DNA from: Clostridiales bacterium
GTDB lineage: Bacteria > Bacillota > Clostridia > Lachnospirales > Bianqueaceae
Reading direction: 5' to 3'
Assembly (NCBI GenBank): GCA_024689505.1
Contig: JAILDJ010000271.1
Location: 1-64,000, forward strand
Length of the DNA: 64,000 bases
A program made the position numbers and the translations under genes. Position 1 is the first letter of the stretch; the number at the start of each line of letters is the position of its first letter. The notes under the pieces were generated by a model. It searched no databases. It saw only the letters and a list, made by a program, of their open reading frames with translations, and was not told where the DNA came from. Shown here one piece after another: positions 27,717-38,426 of this stretch.

Positions 27717-28529
27717 ATGTTGACGCGTACGATCAGTGGTTTTTTCCTTATCGTGATCCTTTTCGCCTTGCTGTATTTCGGCGGGTATGTCCTGCTGGCG
27801 GCACTTTTACTTTTCAGCCTGATCGGCCTGTACGAGTATCATAAAGCGATCTCGGCGGAGCACAGGCCTTTCGTCTGGCTCAGTTATATTGCCTGTGTTG
27901 GTTATTATGCCATCCTGTTCTTCCGACCGGAAGCGGTGGTGGAGCAGCCTTATGGCTTTTTGTTCCTGATCGTTTTCTTCCTTGTTTTGATGATCGCCGC
28001 GGTCTTCACATATCCGGAACGCCGTTTTGAGGATGCGTTCCTTACATTCTGCGGAACGGTCTATGTAGCGGTCCTGTTCTCCTTCCTGTTCTTTGTGCGC
28101 CGCAGGGATCACGGCTTCACCTATGTGTGGTTCATCTTCTGGGCAGCCTGGGGCAGCGATACGTTTGCGTATCTGTGCGGAAGGGCGTTCGGTAAGCACA
28201 AACTGGTACCGAAGCTCAGCCCGAACAAGACGATCGAAGGTGCGGTCGGCGGTGTCATCGGTGCGACGGTGCTTTGCGTGGTCTACGGCATGTTGGTCCG
28301 CGGACAGCTTGGAATGGATACGGCGCAGATCCTGATGCTGGCGATCCCGGTCGGTTTATGCGGAGCGGTCCTGGGGCAGACCGGCGATCTGTTTTCTTCT
28401 GCAATCAAGCGTTTTATGGACATCAAAGACTTCGGGCATCTGATCCCCGGCCATGGCGGCATTCTGGATCGTTTCGACAGTATCCTGCTGTCCGGCACGG
28501 TCGTCGCGTTGGTCCTGATGCTGATCTGA
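27717..28529 (+). CDS. cdsA: Phosphatidate cytidylyltransferase
   Basis: WGSDTFAYLCGRAFGKHKLVPKLSPNKTIEGAVGG...QTGDLFSSAIKRFMDIKDFGHLIPGHGGILDRFDS. Confidence 0.97.
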   Translation: MLTRTISGFFLIVILFALLYFGGYVLLAALLLFSLIGLYEYHKAISAEHRPFVWLSYIACVGYYAILFFRPEAVVEQPYGFLFLIVFFLVLMIAAVFTYPERRFEDAFLTFCGTVYVAVLFSFLFFVRRRDHGFTYVWFIFWAAWGSDTFAYLCGRAFGKHKLVPKLSPNKTIEGAVGGVIGATVLCVVYGMLVRGQLGMDTAQILMLAIPVGLCGAVLGQTGDLFSSAIKRFMDIKDFGHLIPGHGGILDRFDSILLSGTVVALVLMLI

Positions 28530-28538
28530 GGCGGACGT

Positions 28539-29672
28539 ATGAGACATATCGTATTATTAGGATCGACCGGATCCATTGGTACGCAGACCCTGGACGTGAT
28601 CCGGCATCAGCCGGAGTGTGCAAAAGTTGAGGCTTTAGCAGCCGGCGGCGGGAGGATCCCGCTGCTGGAAGAGCAGACGCGGGAATTCATGCCGCGTCTC
28701 GTGGCTGTATATGATGAAAAGGCAGCTGCGGATCTGCGTGTCCGCCTGCAGGATACGCCTGTGCGGGTCGTCTCTGGCATGGCAGGCCTTTTGGAAGCCT
28801 GCGCAATGGAAGAAGCGGACATGGTCGTGACAGCTATGGTCGGTATGATCGGCCTGGAGCCCACGGTGGAAGCCATCCGCCGTCATAAAACGATCGCTCT
28901 GGCCAACAAGGAGACGCTGGTGTGCGCCGGTGCGCTCATCATGCGGATGGCGCAGGAGGAAGGCGTTCAGATCCTACCGGTAGACAGTGAGCATTCGGCG
29001 ATCTTCCAGTGCCTGGATGGACGTGGACCCGAAACGGTCCGGCGCATCCTGCTGACCGCATCCGGAGGTCCTTTCCGTGGCTGGACCTGGGAACAATTGG
29101 TTCCTGTACGACCGGAACAGGCGCTGAAACACCCCAATTGGTCCATGGGTGCCAAGATCACCATCGATTCGGCGACCATGATGAACAAAGGCCTGGAAAT
29201 GATCGAGGCCAAATGGCTGTTTGGTGTCCGACCGGAGCAGATCGAAGTGGTGGTCCATCCGCAGAGCATCGTACATTCCGCTGTGGAATTCACGAATGGT
29301 TCTGTGATCGCGCAGATGGGTGTGCCGGATATGCGGCTGCCCATCCAGGAAGCGCTGGAGTATCCGGTGCGCGGCGCATTGACCGTCGAGCCGTTGGATC
29401 TTTTTCAGAAAAGCCCGTTGACGTTCGAGAAGCCGGATGAAGAAGTGTTCCGCTCCATCCGCCTGGCGCGTGAGGCGCTGATCAAAGGCGGTTTGTATCC
29501 GGCGGTCTTCAACGCGGCGAACGAGAAAGCCGTTGCAGAGTTCCTTGCCGGGACGATAGGCTTTACCGAGATTTTCTCCCGGGTGGAGGAAGCACTGGAG
29601 CGCTATGATGCCTTGCCGCACCCGGATGTATATACGCTGGAGGACGTGCTGGAGATCGGCCGTTCCATATAG
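28539..29672 (+). CDS. dxr: 1-deoxy-D-xylulose-5-phosphate reductoisomerase
   Basis: LGSTGSIGTQTLDVIR, ALANKETLV, PVDSEHSAIFQCL and ASGGPF. Confidence 0.98.
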   Translation: MRHIVLLGSTGSIGTQTLDVIRHQPECAKVEALAAGGGRIPLLEEQTREFMPRLVAVYDEKAAADLRVRLQDTPVRVVSGMAGLLEACAMEEADMVVTAMVGMIGLEPTVEAIRRHKTIALANKETLVCAGALIMRMAQEEGVQILPVDSEHSAIFQCLDGRGPETVRRILLTASGGPFRGWTWEQLVPVRPEQALKHPNWSMGAKITIDSATMMNKGLEMIEAKWLFGVRPEQIEVVVHPQSIVHSAVEFTNGSVIAQMGVPDMRLPIQEALEYPVRGALTVEPLDLFQKSPLTFEKPDEEVFRSIRLAREALIKGGLYPAVFNAANEKAVAEFLAGTIGFTEIFSRVEEALERYDALPHPDVYTLEDVLEIGRSI

Positions 29673-29678
29673 AAGGGA

Positions 29679-30722
29679 ATGAGTATCATCAGTATCATCG
29701 TTGCCATACTAGTCTTTATGATCATCATCGTGGTCCACGAGTGGGGCCACTTCATAGCCGCACGCTTGTGCGGCGTTTATGTGGAAGAATTCGCGGTCGG
29801 CATGGGACCGAAGATCCTTGGCCGCACGTCGAAAAAGGGGACGCTCGTAGCTTGGCGGCTGTTCCCGGTCGGCGGTTTCTGCCGTATGCGCGGCGAGGAG
29901 GAAGCTTCTGACGAACCGGGTTCCTTCTCCGAAGCCAGTGTCTGGAGGCGTATGGCCATCGTCGCTGCGGGTCCTTTGATGAATTTTGTGCTGGCCATGG
30001 CGCTGATGATGGTCTTTACCGGTGCCTACGGCTACGTCGATACCAAGATCGAAAGCGTCGAAGCGGATTATCCGGCTGCGGAAGCCGGTATCGAAGCGGG
30101 GGACCGGATCATTGCGATCAATGGGCAGACCGTCCATCTTTATACGAAATTCAGCTACGTCATGTCGCTGAATACGGGCGATGAAGTCAGGATGACGGTC
30201 CGTTCCGCGTTCGGAGAAACGAAGGAAGTCATCATAAAGCCCAAAATGGATGAAGCAGCCGGAAGATATCGATTGGGTTTCGCGGTGGGTGCCAATACGG
30301 ACCCGAACATAGGACAGGTCATTTCCCAGAGCTTCTGGAACCTGTGCTTTGACGTCGAACTGGTGGTACGCAGTTTCGTGCAGCTCATCACCGGACAGGT
30401 CGCCATGCGTGAAGTCTCCGGCCCGATCGGGATCGTATCGGTCATCGGGCAGAGTTATCGTGAAGGCATCCAGGAAAGCGTTCTAGCCGCGCTGAGCAAC
30501 GTGGGCAGTCTGGTCATCTTGCTGTCGGTCAACCTGGGGGTGCTGAACCTGTTCCCCATCCCGGCTCTGGACGGCAGCCGTCTCGTCTTCCTGGTCATCG
30601 AAAAGATCCGCGGCAAAAAGATGGATCCCAAAGTAGAAAACGCGATCTACGCCATCGGATTTCTGCTGCTGATGGCGCTGATGGTCCTGATTGCGATCAA
30701 CGATATCCATAATTTACTGTAA
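29679..30722 (+). CDS. rseP: Site-2 metalloprotease RseP/RasP family
   Basis: VVHEWGHFIAARLCGVYVEEFAVGMGP (HExxH), PDZ domain, and NLFPIPALDGSRL. Confidence 0.97.
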   Translation: MSIISIIVAILVFMIIIVVHEWGHFIAARLCGVYVEEFAVGMGPKILGRTSKKGTLVAWRLFPVGGFCRMRGEEEASDEPGSFSEASVWRRMAIVAAGPLMNFVLAMALMMVFTGAYGYVDTKIESVEADYPAAEAGIEAGDRIIAINGQTVHLYTKFSYVMSLNTGDEVRMTVRSAFGETKEVIIKPKMDEAAGRYRLGFAVGANTDPNIGQVISQSFWNLCFDVELVVRSFVQLITGQVAMREVSGPIGIVSVIGQSYREGIQESVLAALSNVGSLVILLSVNLGVLNLFPIPALDGSRLVFLVIEKIRGKKMDPKVENAIYAIGFLLLMALMVLIAINDIHNLL

Positions 30723-30734
30723 AGGAAGACAAAT

Positions 30735-31790
30735 ATGTTCACACATGAAGATACAAGACGTATCAATGTAGGTGGGGTCAGCCTTGGCGGCGGTGCTCCG
30801 ATCCGCATCCAGTCCATGACCAATACACCGACGGCGGACGTCAAAGCTACGGTGGATCAGATCCTCCGTCTGGAGGATGCCGGCTGCGAGATCGTGCGTT
30901 CGACGGTGCCGGATCAGGCGTCGGCGGATGCCATCCGTGAGATCCGCCGTCAGATCCATATCCCGCTGGTGGCGGACATCCATTTTGATTACCGCATGGC
31001 CATCGCTGCCATGGAGAACGGTGCGGATAAGATCCGCATCAACCCGGGCAATATCGGCTCCCTGGAGCGGGTCCGTAAAGTCGTGGAGACCGCCAGGGAA
31101 CGGCAGATCCCCATCCGCGTCGGCGTGAATGCAGGGTCCTTGGAAAAGGAACTGCTGGAACGATACGGCGGTCCGACGGCGGAAGCGCTGGCGGAAAGCG
31201 CGCTCAAGAGCGTCCGCTTGATCGAGGATCTGGATTATGATCAGATAGTCGTGTCCATGAAAGCTTCGAATATCCGGCTGTGCGCGGATGCGCATCGCCT
31301 ATTTGCGGAGCAGCGGGATTACCCCCTGCACATCGGGATCACCGAAGCAGGAACGGTGCATGATGGCACCATCAAATCGGCCATGGGTCTGGGGATCCTT
31401 CTGTATGCCCGCCTGGGCGATACGTTGCGCGTCTCTTTGACGGGCGATCCTGTCGAGGAGATCTATGCTGCGAAGAAGATCCTGACGTTCTCCGGGGAGC
31501 GCAGGTTCGGTGTGGAACTCATCTCCTGTCCCACCTGCGGCCGTACGAAGATCGATCTGATCAGCTTGGCGGGGCGTGCGGAAGAAGCGCTGCGCGAGAT
31601 CGACCGGCCAATCAAAGTCGCGGTCATGGGCTGCGTCGTCAATGGCCCGGGAGAGGCCAGAGAGGCGGATTACGGCATCGCCGGGGGCGAAGGTGAAGGC
31701 CTGTTGTTCAAAAAGGGCAAGGTCCTCAGGAAAGTACCTGAAGATCAGCTGCTGGACGCACTGATGCAGCTGATCCGGCAGGAGAGTTGA
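30735..31790 (+). CDS. ispG: 4-hydroxy-3-methylbut-2-en-1-yl diphosphate synthase (flavodoxin/ferredoxin)
   Basis: GGGAPIRIQSMTNTPTADV, ISCPTCGRT and VMGCVVNGPGEAREADYGIAGG. Confidence 0.98.
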   Translation: MFTHEDTRRINVGGVSLGGGAPIRIQSMTNTPTADVKATVDQILRLEDAGCEIVRSTVPDQASADAIREIRRQIHIPLVADIHFDYRMAIAAMENGADKIRINPGNIGSLERVRKVVETARERQIPIRVGVNAGSLEKELLERYGGPTAEALAESALKSVRLIEDLDYDQIVVSMKASNIRLCADAHRLFAEQRDYPLHIGITEAGTVHDGTIKSAMGLGILLYARLGDTLRVSLTGDPVEEIYAAKKILTFSGERRFGVELISCPTCGRTKIDLISLAGRAEEALREIDRPIKVAVMGCVVNGPGEAREADYGIAGGEGEGLLFKKGKVLRKVPEDQLLDALMQLIRQES

Positions 31791-31805
31791 TCATAGGAGG
31801 CATTG

Positions 31806-34800
31806 ATGGAAGGAGTGCAGCGGACACTCTTTGATGTTTTTCCCGGCGCCTTTGACGGGCGGGACTGCGAGGAACTGCTGGATGGAGCCACAGTCGACCG
31901 AGTGACGATCTCCAAGGAGCAGATGACGGTATCTGTGCACATGTCGGTACGGCAGTTGATGCCGCCGGCATTGGAAGAAGACATCCGGGAAAGTCTGGAT
32001 GCCTATCTCCGGCAGCGGATGCACATCGATATCCACATCCATTATCCTACTGTGGATCTGGAGGAAGGATTCGAGGAATACCGCAGTCATATCCAGGAAC
32101 ATATAGCGGAAGAATCGCCGATCCTCGGCCGTTTCCTTGAGGATAGTGCATGGGAGCGGGACGGGGATGTGATCCATATCCGGATCCCGGAGTCGGCGGA
32201 ATCTCTGATCAAAGAAAAAAAGGCGGAAAAACTGCTGGAAGAGCAGATCGAGGAAGAAACCGGGCGCCATATGGCCGTGCGGTTCATTTCTTGTGCGCTG
32301 ACGCAGGAAGAACGGGCTGCTGCCGCGGAAAAAGCTGTAGATAAAGAGGCTTCCATGATCCGCCGCGGCATGATGCGTGTGCAGCAGGAAGAAGCGGAGA
32401 CCGCGCAGGATGAGGAAGTCGACCTGCCATGGGAGGATCCGGTGGAGACCGGTACCGATCAGGTGCTCCTGGGCAAACCGATCCAGGGACCGGAAAAACC
32501 CTTGAGCTTCTGCGATCACGAGGCCAAAGGTGTTATCCTGCGGGGCATCCTGCGTTCTACGTCCACCCATGAGATCAAGGGCGGCAAGATCATTTTGACC
32601 ATGACCTTGACCGATTATGAGCGTTCCGTCACGGCCAAGGCATTCATCGCGCAGGATGTGTTCCAGAAGACCATCGAATCCCGGCTCAAGAGCGGGCAGA
32701 CCATTGCGGTCAAGGGTGCGGTCAAGGAGGATTCCTTCCTGCATGATTGGGTTCTGATGGCCAATCACATCACGATCTGCGCTGAGGAACTGGCGGTGGA
32801 TCCTGCTGTCAAGGAAGCGGCGGAACAGATGATCATCGGTACACCGTTCAGTGGAGCGGTGCGGCCGATCCGGAATATCGAAAACACCACGGGCACTGTG
32901 ATCATCCATGGTGACATCATAACGTCTGAGGAAAAAGAACTGCGTTCCGGCGCCGTCATGATGCGAGTCGATCTGACCGATTATACAGGTTCGATCCCGG
33001 TCAAGATGATGCTGGACGCGGATACCTATAAAGCCAAGAAGGGCTGTTTCAAAAAAGGAAAGCAGCTGCGGGTGCAGGGCGAGATCCAGGAGGATGAATT
33101 CGCCCATGAAAAGATGCTCACAGCCACCGCGGCGCTGCCGGAAAATGGGCAGATCCGTGTGCTGCGCGAGGATCACGCGGAAGAAAAACGTGTCGAACTG
33201 CATGCGCATACGCAGATCAGTGAAATGGACGCGGTAGATTCCCCGACGGCTTTGGTCAAACAGGCCATCGCCTGGGGCCACCCGGCCGTTGCCATCACGG
33301 ACCATGGCGTCGTACAGGGTTTCCCGGATGCGATGACGGCCGCCGGCGATAAGATCAAGGTGCTGTATGGCGTGGAAGCGTACTTGGTCGATGACCTGAT
33401 GGAAGCGGTCATCGATGGGCAGGGCCAGGACTTCTCCGATACTTTCACGGTATTTGATATCGAGACCACCGGTATCCACAAAGAATCCGATCATATCATC
33501 GAGATCGGTGCGGTCCGGGTCGAGAATGGGTTGATCACCGATCGCTTCAGCCGCTTTATAAATCCTGGGATCCCGATCCCTGAGCAGATCACAGAACTTA
33601 CGTCCATCACGGACGCAGACGTGCAGGATGCGGACCCGATCGAGATCGTCCTGCGCGATTTCCTGGCATGGGTCGGAGATTCGGTCCTGGTGGCGCACAA
33701 TGCGATGTTCGACACCGGATTTGTAAAGATCTGGGCGGAGCGTATCGGTATGGGAGCTGTGCCTAATACCATCATGGATACGCTGGTCCTGGCCCGTGGT
33801 ATGTATACGCTGCGCCGCTACACGTTGGATTCTGTGGCCAAACATCTGGAAGTCTCTCTGGAGCATCATCACCGCGCGGTCGACGATGCAGAAGCAACGG
33901 CGGAGATCTTCCTGCACATGATCGCAGAGCTCCAGGAGCAGGGTCTGACCCGCCTGGACGGGATCAATACATACATCCACGATCATACGGACATCAAGAG
34001 GCTTCGTTCCCACCACGCCGTCATCCTGGTACAGAGCCAGGCCGGCATGCGGAACCTGTACGAGCTCATTTCGCTGTCCCATCTGAATTACTATTACCGT
34101 CAGCCGCGTATCCCCAAGAGTGAATTCCTGCGTTTGCGAGAAGGGCTGCTGATCGGTTCTGCCTGTGAAGCGGGCGAACTGTTCCGCGCGGTCCTGGAGC
34201 AGGAATCTCCGGAAGTCATCGAGCGGCTGGTCAATTTCTACGATTATCTGGAGATCCAGCCCATCGGAAACAACGCGTTCCTGGTGCGTGAGGGCACCGT
34301 GCCGGATGAAGAAGGTCTGCGTGACCTGAACCGCAAGATCGTCGCCTTGGGCGAGCAGTATGGCAAGCCCGTCGCGGCGACCTGCGACGTGCATTTCCTG
34401 GAACCGGAAGATGAGGTCTATCGCCGGATCCTTATGTTCGGCAAGGGCTTCGAAGATGCGGATCAGCAAGCGCCGCTGTACTTCCGTACCACGGAAGAAA
34501 TGCTGGAAGAGTTCAGTTATCTTGGCCCGGAGAAGGCCAGAGAAGTCGTCATAGAAACGCCGCGGAAGATCGCGGACAGTATCGATTGGGTCAAACCGAT
34601 CCCGGATGGCACCTATACGCCGGAGATCCCCAATGCGATCGAGGAACTGCAGGAGATCTCGTACAAGAAGGCGAAGAGCATGTATGGGGATCCGCTGCCC
34701 AAGGTCGTAGAGGACCGTCTGGACCGGGAGCTTACGTCCATCATCAAGAACGGTTTCGCTAGTTTGTACATCTTTGCGCAGCGTCTGGTCTGGAAGTCCA

Positions 34801-36503
34801 ACGCCGATGGGTATCTGGTCGGATCCCGAGGATCTGTCGGCTCTTCCTTCGCGGCGACGATGGCCGGTATCACGGAAGTCAACCCGCTGCCGCCGCACTA
34901 TTACTGCAAGAAGTGTCAGTATAATGAATTCGACTCTCCGGAGATCCGTGCGGCTGCCGGTCTGTCCGGCTTCGACCTGCCTGACAAAGTATGCCCGGTA
35001 TGCGGAGAGATGCTCGTCAAGCAAGGGCAGGAGATCCCATTCGAAACCTTCCTGGGCTTCGATGGGGACAAGGAACCGGATATCGACCTGAATTTCTCCG
35101 GTGAGTACCAGCCCCACGCATGGGCGTATACCGAAGAACTGTTCGGAAAAGGGCAGGTCTTCCGCGCCGGAACGATGGGTACGCTTGCGGAGAAAACAGC
35201 CTACGGCTACGTCAAGAAATATATGACGGACCACCATCTGACGGTCAACACCGCGGAGATCAACCGCCTGGTGGCAGGGTGCACCGGCGTCAAGCGCACG
35301 ACGGGACAGCACCCCGGCGGCCAGATGATCGTACCGAAAGGCTATAGTATCTATCAGTTCAGTCCCGTGCAGCACCCGGCCAATGATATGACGACCGACA
35401 TCGTCACGACCCACTTTGATTATCATCAGATCAAAGGCCGTCTTTTGAAGATGGATATTCTGGGCCATGACGATCCTACGATGATCCGTATGCTTGAGGA
35501 TCTGACAGGACTGCCCGCGACGGAGATCCCATTGGACAATAAAGAGGTCATGTCGTTGTTCCTGGGTACGGAGGCGCTGGGTGTGACACCGGAGGAGATC
35601 AACTCTCCGGTCGGTACGTTCGGTATCCCGGAGTTCGGTACGCAATTCGTCCGGCAGATGCTGGTCGATACCAAGCCGAAAGCGTTTTCGGACCTGGTCC
35701 GCATTTCCGGTCTGTCCCATGGTACCGACGTCTGGAACAACAATGCCAAGGATTTGATCGATCAAGGCATCGTCGGTATTTCCGAATGCATTTGTACGCG
35801 TGACGATATCATGACGTATCTGATCCACAAAAACATGGACAGTCTGGAATCGTTCAAGATCATGGAGTCCGTGCGTAAGGGCAAAGGCCTGACGCCCCAA
35901 TGGGAAGAAGACATGCGGGCACATGACGTGCCGGAATGGTACATCGGTTCCTGTAAGAAGATCAAGTACATGTTCCCGAAAGCACATGCGGCCGCGTACG
36001 TTACGATGAGTCTGCGTGTGGCTTACTACAAGGTCTTCTATAAAGAAGCCTACTATGCAGCCTATTACACGGTCCGCGCCGATGGGTTCGATTACGACCT
36101 GATGTGCAACGGGCTGGAACGGGCCAGAGAGGCTATCCGGGAGATCGATGCCAAGGACAAGAAGGATACGACGGCCAAAGACAAAGAGATCCGCACGATC
36201 CTGGAACTGGTCGTGGAAATGTACTGCCGCGGTCTGGAATTCGTGCCCATCGACTTGTATAAGTCCGACAGTACGCATTTCATCATCACGGAGGACAAGA
36301 AGCTCCTGCCGCCGTTCAATTCCATTTCGGGCATGGGCCTCACGGCCGCGGAGAGCATCGTGGAAGCTCGGAAAGACGGGGAATTCACGACGATCGAGGA
36401 TCTTCTGGCGCGTACCAAAGTCAGCCGTACGATCGTAGATCTCATGAAACAGCACGGCTTCCTGGACGGTCTGCCGGAAACAGACCAGATGAGTTTGTTC
36501 TGA
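31806..36503 (+). CDS. polC: DNA polymerase III subunit alpha, PolC type
   Basis: About 1565 aa. PHP domain ELHAHTQISEMDAV, DEDD exonuclease TVFDIETTGIHKESDHIIEIGAV, and polymerase domain VGSRGSVGSS...DLNFSGEYQ. Confidence 0.98.
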   Translation: MEGVQRTLFDVFPGAFDGRDCEELLDGATVDRVTISKEQMTVSVHMSVRQLMPPALEEDIRESLDAYLRQRMHIDIHIHYPTVDLEEGFEEYRSHIQEHIAEESPILGRFLEDSAWERDGDVIHIRIPESAESLIKEKKAEKLLEEQIEEETGRHMAVRFISCALTQEERAAAAEKAVDKEASMIRRGMMRVQQEEAETAQDEEVDLPWEDPVETGTDQVLLGKPIQGPEKPLSFCDHEAKGVILRGILRSTSTHEIKGGKIILTMTLTDYERSVTAKAFIAQDVFQKTIESRLKSGQTIAVKGAVKEDSFLHDWVLMANHITICAEELAVDPAVKEAAEQMIIGTPFSGAVRPIRNIENTTGTVIIHGDIITSEEKELRSGAVMMRVDLTDYTGSIPVKMMLDADTYKAKKGCFKKGKQLRVQGEIQEDEFAHEKMLTATAALPENGQIRVLREDHAEEKRVELHAHTQISEMDAVDSPTALVKQAIAWGHPAVAITDHGVVQGFPDAMTAAGDKIKVLYGVEAYLVDDLMEAVIDGQGQDFSDTFTVFDIETTGIHKESDHIIEIGAVRVENGLITDRFSRFINPGIPIPEQITELTSITDADVQDADPIEIVLRDFLAWVGDSVLVAHNAMFDTGFVKIWAERIGMGAVPNTIMDTLVLARGMYTLRRYTLDSVAKHLEVSLEHHHRAVDDAEATAEIFLHMIAELQEQGLTRLDGINTYIHDHTDIKRLRSHHAVILVQSQAGMRNLYELISLSHLNYYYRQPRIPKSEFLRLREGLLIGSACEAGELFRAVLEQESPEVIERLVNFYDYLEIQPIGNNAFLVREGTVPDEEGLRDLNRKIVALGEQYGKPVAATCDVHFLEPEDEVYRRILMFGKGFEDADQQAPLYFRTTEEMLEEFSYLGPEKAREVVIETPRKIADSIDWVKPIPDGTYTPEIPNAIEELQEISYKKAKSMYGDPLPKVVEDRLDRELTSIIKNGFASLYIFAQRLVWKSNADGYLVGSRGSVGSSFAATMAGITEVNPLPPHYYCKKCQYNEFDSPEIRAAAGLSGFDLPDKVCPVCGEMLVKQGQEIPFETFLGFDGDKEPDIDLNFSGEYQPHAWAYTEELFGKGQVFRAGTMGTLAEKTAYGYVKKYMTDHHLTVNTAEINRLVAGCTGVKRTTGQHPGGQMIVPKGYSIYQFSPVQHPANDMTTDIVTTHFDYHQIKGRLLKMDILGHDDPTMIRMLEDLTGLPATEIPLDNKEVMSLFLGTEALGVTPEEINSPVGTFGIPEFGTQFVRQMLVDTKPKAFSDLVRISGLSHGTDVWNNNAKDLIDQGIVGISECICTRDDIMTYLIHKNMDSLESFKIMESVRKGKGLTPQWEEDMRAHDVPEWYIGSCKKIKYMFPKAHAAAYVTMSLRVAYYKVFYKEAYYAAYYTVRADGFDYDLMCNGLERAREAIREIDAKDKKDTTAKDKEIRTILELVVEMYCRGLEFVPIDLYKSDSTHFIITEDKKLLPPFNSISGMGLTAAESIVEARKDGEFTTIEDLLARTKVSRTIVDLMKQHGFLDGLPETDQMSLF

Positions 36504-36599
36504 GCATATATTTTCAAAGTATGTTCACAAATTATTCATAATTATAGAATATATTGTTTTAGTGCATCATGCTGACAATGTGTTAAGGAGGAGAACACC

Positions 36600-37541
36600 T
36601 TGATAGAAGTAAAAAACCTCACCAAACGATATGGCGACCATCTGGCTGTCGATAACAGCACTTTTACGGTCAATGACGGTGAGATCGTTGGTTTTCTGGG
36701 ACCGAACGGTGCCGGAAAAACTACGACTATGAATATGCTGACCGGATACTTGTCTTCTACGGAGGGCGAGATCATGATCGACGGGATCGATATCCTGGAG
36801 GATCCGGTCCATGCCAAAATGAAGATCGGATACCTGCCGGAAGTCCCGCCTTTGTATCCGGAAATGACGGTGAACGAGTATCTGCAGTTTGCCTGCGCTC
36901 TTAAAAAAGTACCGGCGAGAGACCGCAAAGAGCATGTGGAGAAGCTGCTGAAGGAATGCCGCATCAAGGACATGCAGAACCGCCTCATCACCAATCTTTC
37001 CAAGGGTTACAAGCAGCGTGTCGGACTGGCGGCCGCCCTGGCGGGCGATCCGGATGTCCTGATCCTGGACGAGCCTACGGCCGGCCTGGATCCCAAACAG
37101 ATCACCGAGTTCCGTGATCTCATCCGTTCGCTGAGCAAGAACCATACCATCATCATCAGCTCTCATATCATGCAGGAGATCCAGGCGGTGTGCGATAAGG
37201 TCATCATCATCAATCATGGCCGCATCATCGCGATCGACACGCCGGAAGCACTGTCTCAGCGGATCATGCGCAACAACAAACTGGAACTGCGCATCAAAGG
37301 CCCGCGCGCGGAGATCGTCAGCGGCCTGAAAGAGATCCCGGGCATCACCGGTGTGGATATCACGCGCATCCGTGAGGAAGGTTCGATCGATATCCAGGTC
37401 GAGACCGAGGACGAGGCCGATGTGCGCGAGCAGGTCTTTGAACTTTGCAGCAGCAATCACTTCCCGATCCTGCAGATGAACATTTCGGAAATGACGCTGG
37501 AAGACATCTTCCTGCAGATCACCGGGGAAAGAGAGGCGTAA
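36600..37541 (+). CDS. ABC transporter ATP-binding protein (GldA-like)
   Basis: GFLGPNGAGKTTTMNMLTG, LSKGYKQRVGLAAALAGDPDVLILDEPTAGLDP. Confidence 0.95.
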   Translation: MIEVKNLTKRYGDHLAVDNSTFTVNDGEIVGFLGPNGAGKTTTMNMLTGYLSSTEGEIMIDGIDILEDPVHAKMKIGYLPEVPPLYPEMTVNEYLQFACALKKVPARDRKEHVEKLLKECRIKDMQNRLITNLSKGYKQRVGLAAALAGDPDVLILDEPTAGLDPKQITEFRDLIRSLSKNHTIIISSHIMQEIQAVCDKVIIINHGRIIAIDTPEALSQRIMRNNKLELRIKGPRAEIVSGLKEIPGITGVDITRIREEGSIDIQVETEDEADVREQVFELCSSNHFPILQMNISEMTLEDIFLQITGEREA

Positions 37542-37547
37542 AAGGAC

Positions 37548-38414
37548 ATGAAAGCAGTTTATCTCAAGGAGCTGCGCTCCTATTTCACCAGCACACTGGG
37601 CTATATCTACATCGCCATGATGCTCGTGATCTTCGGTTTTTACTTCTTCCTGTACAACCTGTACGCCGGCTATGTCGACTACTCCTATGTGCTGTCGAAC
37701 GTGACCACGCTGATCCTGTTCGCGATGCCGGTCCTGACCATGCGTCTGTTCGCGGATGAGCTCAAGAGCAAGACCGATCAGATGCTGTTTACAGCGCCTG
37801 TCAGCACCGGTCAGATCGTGGTCGGCAAGTTCCTTGCAGCCCTTACGGTCTTCACCATCACTGTCGTGCTGACCTTCCCGCAGCCGTTGACCATCGTCGG
37901 CCTGGGCGGCAATCTGCCGGTCCCGCGTGTGGTCGGTGCCTATATCGCGCTGTATCTGATGGGCATTGCCTTCATTTCCATCGGCATGTTCATCTCTGCC
38001 TGCACCAATAACCCCATCGTTGCGTTGGTCGTGTCCATAGCAGTCTTCCTGCTGATGTTCATCGCCAGAGGCATCGGCGACATGCTGCCTTCTACCATCA
38101 CGTTCGCAGTCGGTATGTGCATCGTCTGCCTGGCGGTCCTGGTCTGGTTCCTGTATCGTGCCATCAAGGACGTTTATCTGTCCGCGACGGTCGGCGTCAT
38201 CGGTCTTGGTGCCCTGGTCGCTCTGTATTTCCTGAAGCCGTCCGTTTATAATGGCCTGGTCTCGAAAACGCTGAACTGGATCAGCATCACGGCTCGTTAT
38301 GCCGACTTCTATTCCGGCATCTTTACGTTTGCCCACATTCTGTTCTATGTCTCTTTGTCCATCCTGTTCGTCTTCCTGACGGTACAGCGCATCGAGAAAA
38401 GACGTTGGAGTTAA
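37548..38414 (+). CDS. ABC-2 type permease (GldF-like)
   Basis: KAVYLKELRSYFTSTLGYIYIAMMLVI...DQMLFTAPVSTGQIVVGKFLAA; multiple TM segments. Confidence 0.9.
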   Translation: MKAVYLKELRSYFTSTLGYIYIAMMLVIFGFYFFLYNLYAGYVDYSYVLSNVTTLILFAMPVLTMRLFADELKSKTDQMLFTAPVSTGQIVVGKFLAALTVFTITVVLTFPQPLTIVGLGGNLPVPRVVGAYIALYLMGIAFISIGMFISACTNNPIVALVVSIAVFLLMFIARGIGDMLPSTITFAVGMCIVCLAVLVWFLYRAIKDVYLSATVGVIGLGALVALYFLKPSVYNGLVSKTLNWISITARYADFYSGIFTFAHILFYVSLSILFVFLTVQRIEKRRWS

Positions 38415-38426
38415 GGGGGACCTGTC

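Noticed and set aside
31791-36455. 1554-aa ORF on the minus strand opposite polC
   Set aside because: It is exactly in codon register with the unambiguous polC gene, lacks family motifs and is rich in His/Arg/Asp/Gln as expected for reverse-complemented coding DNA. Treated as a codon-bias artefact.
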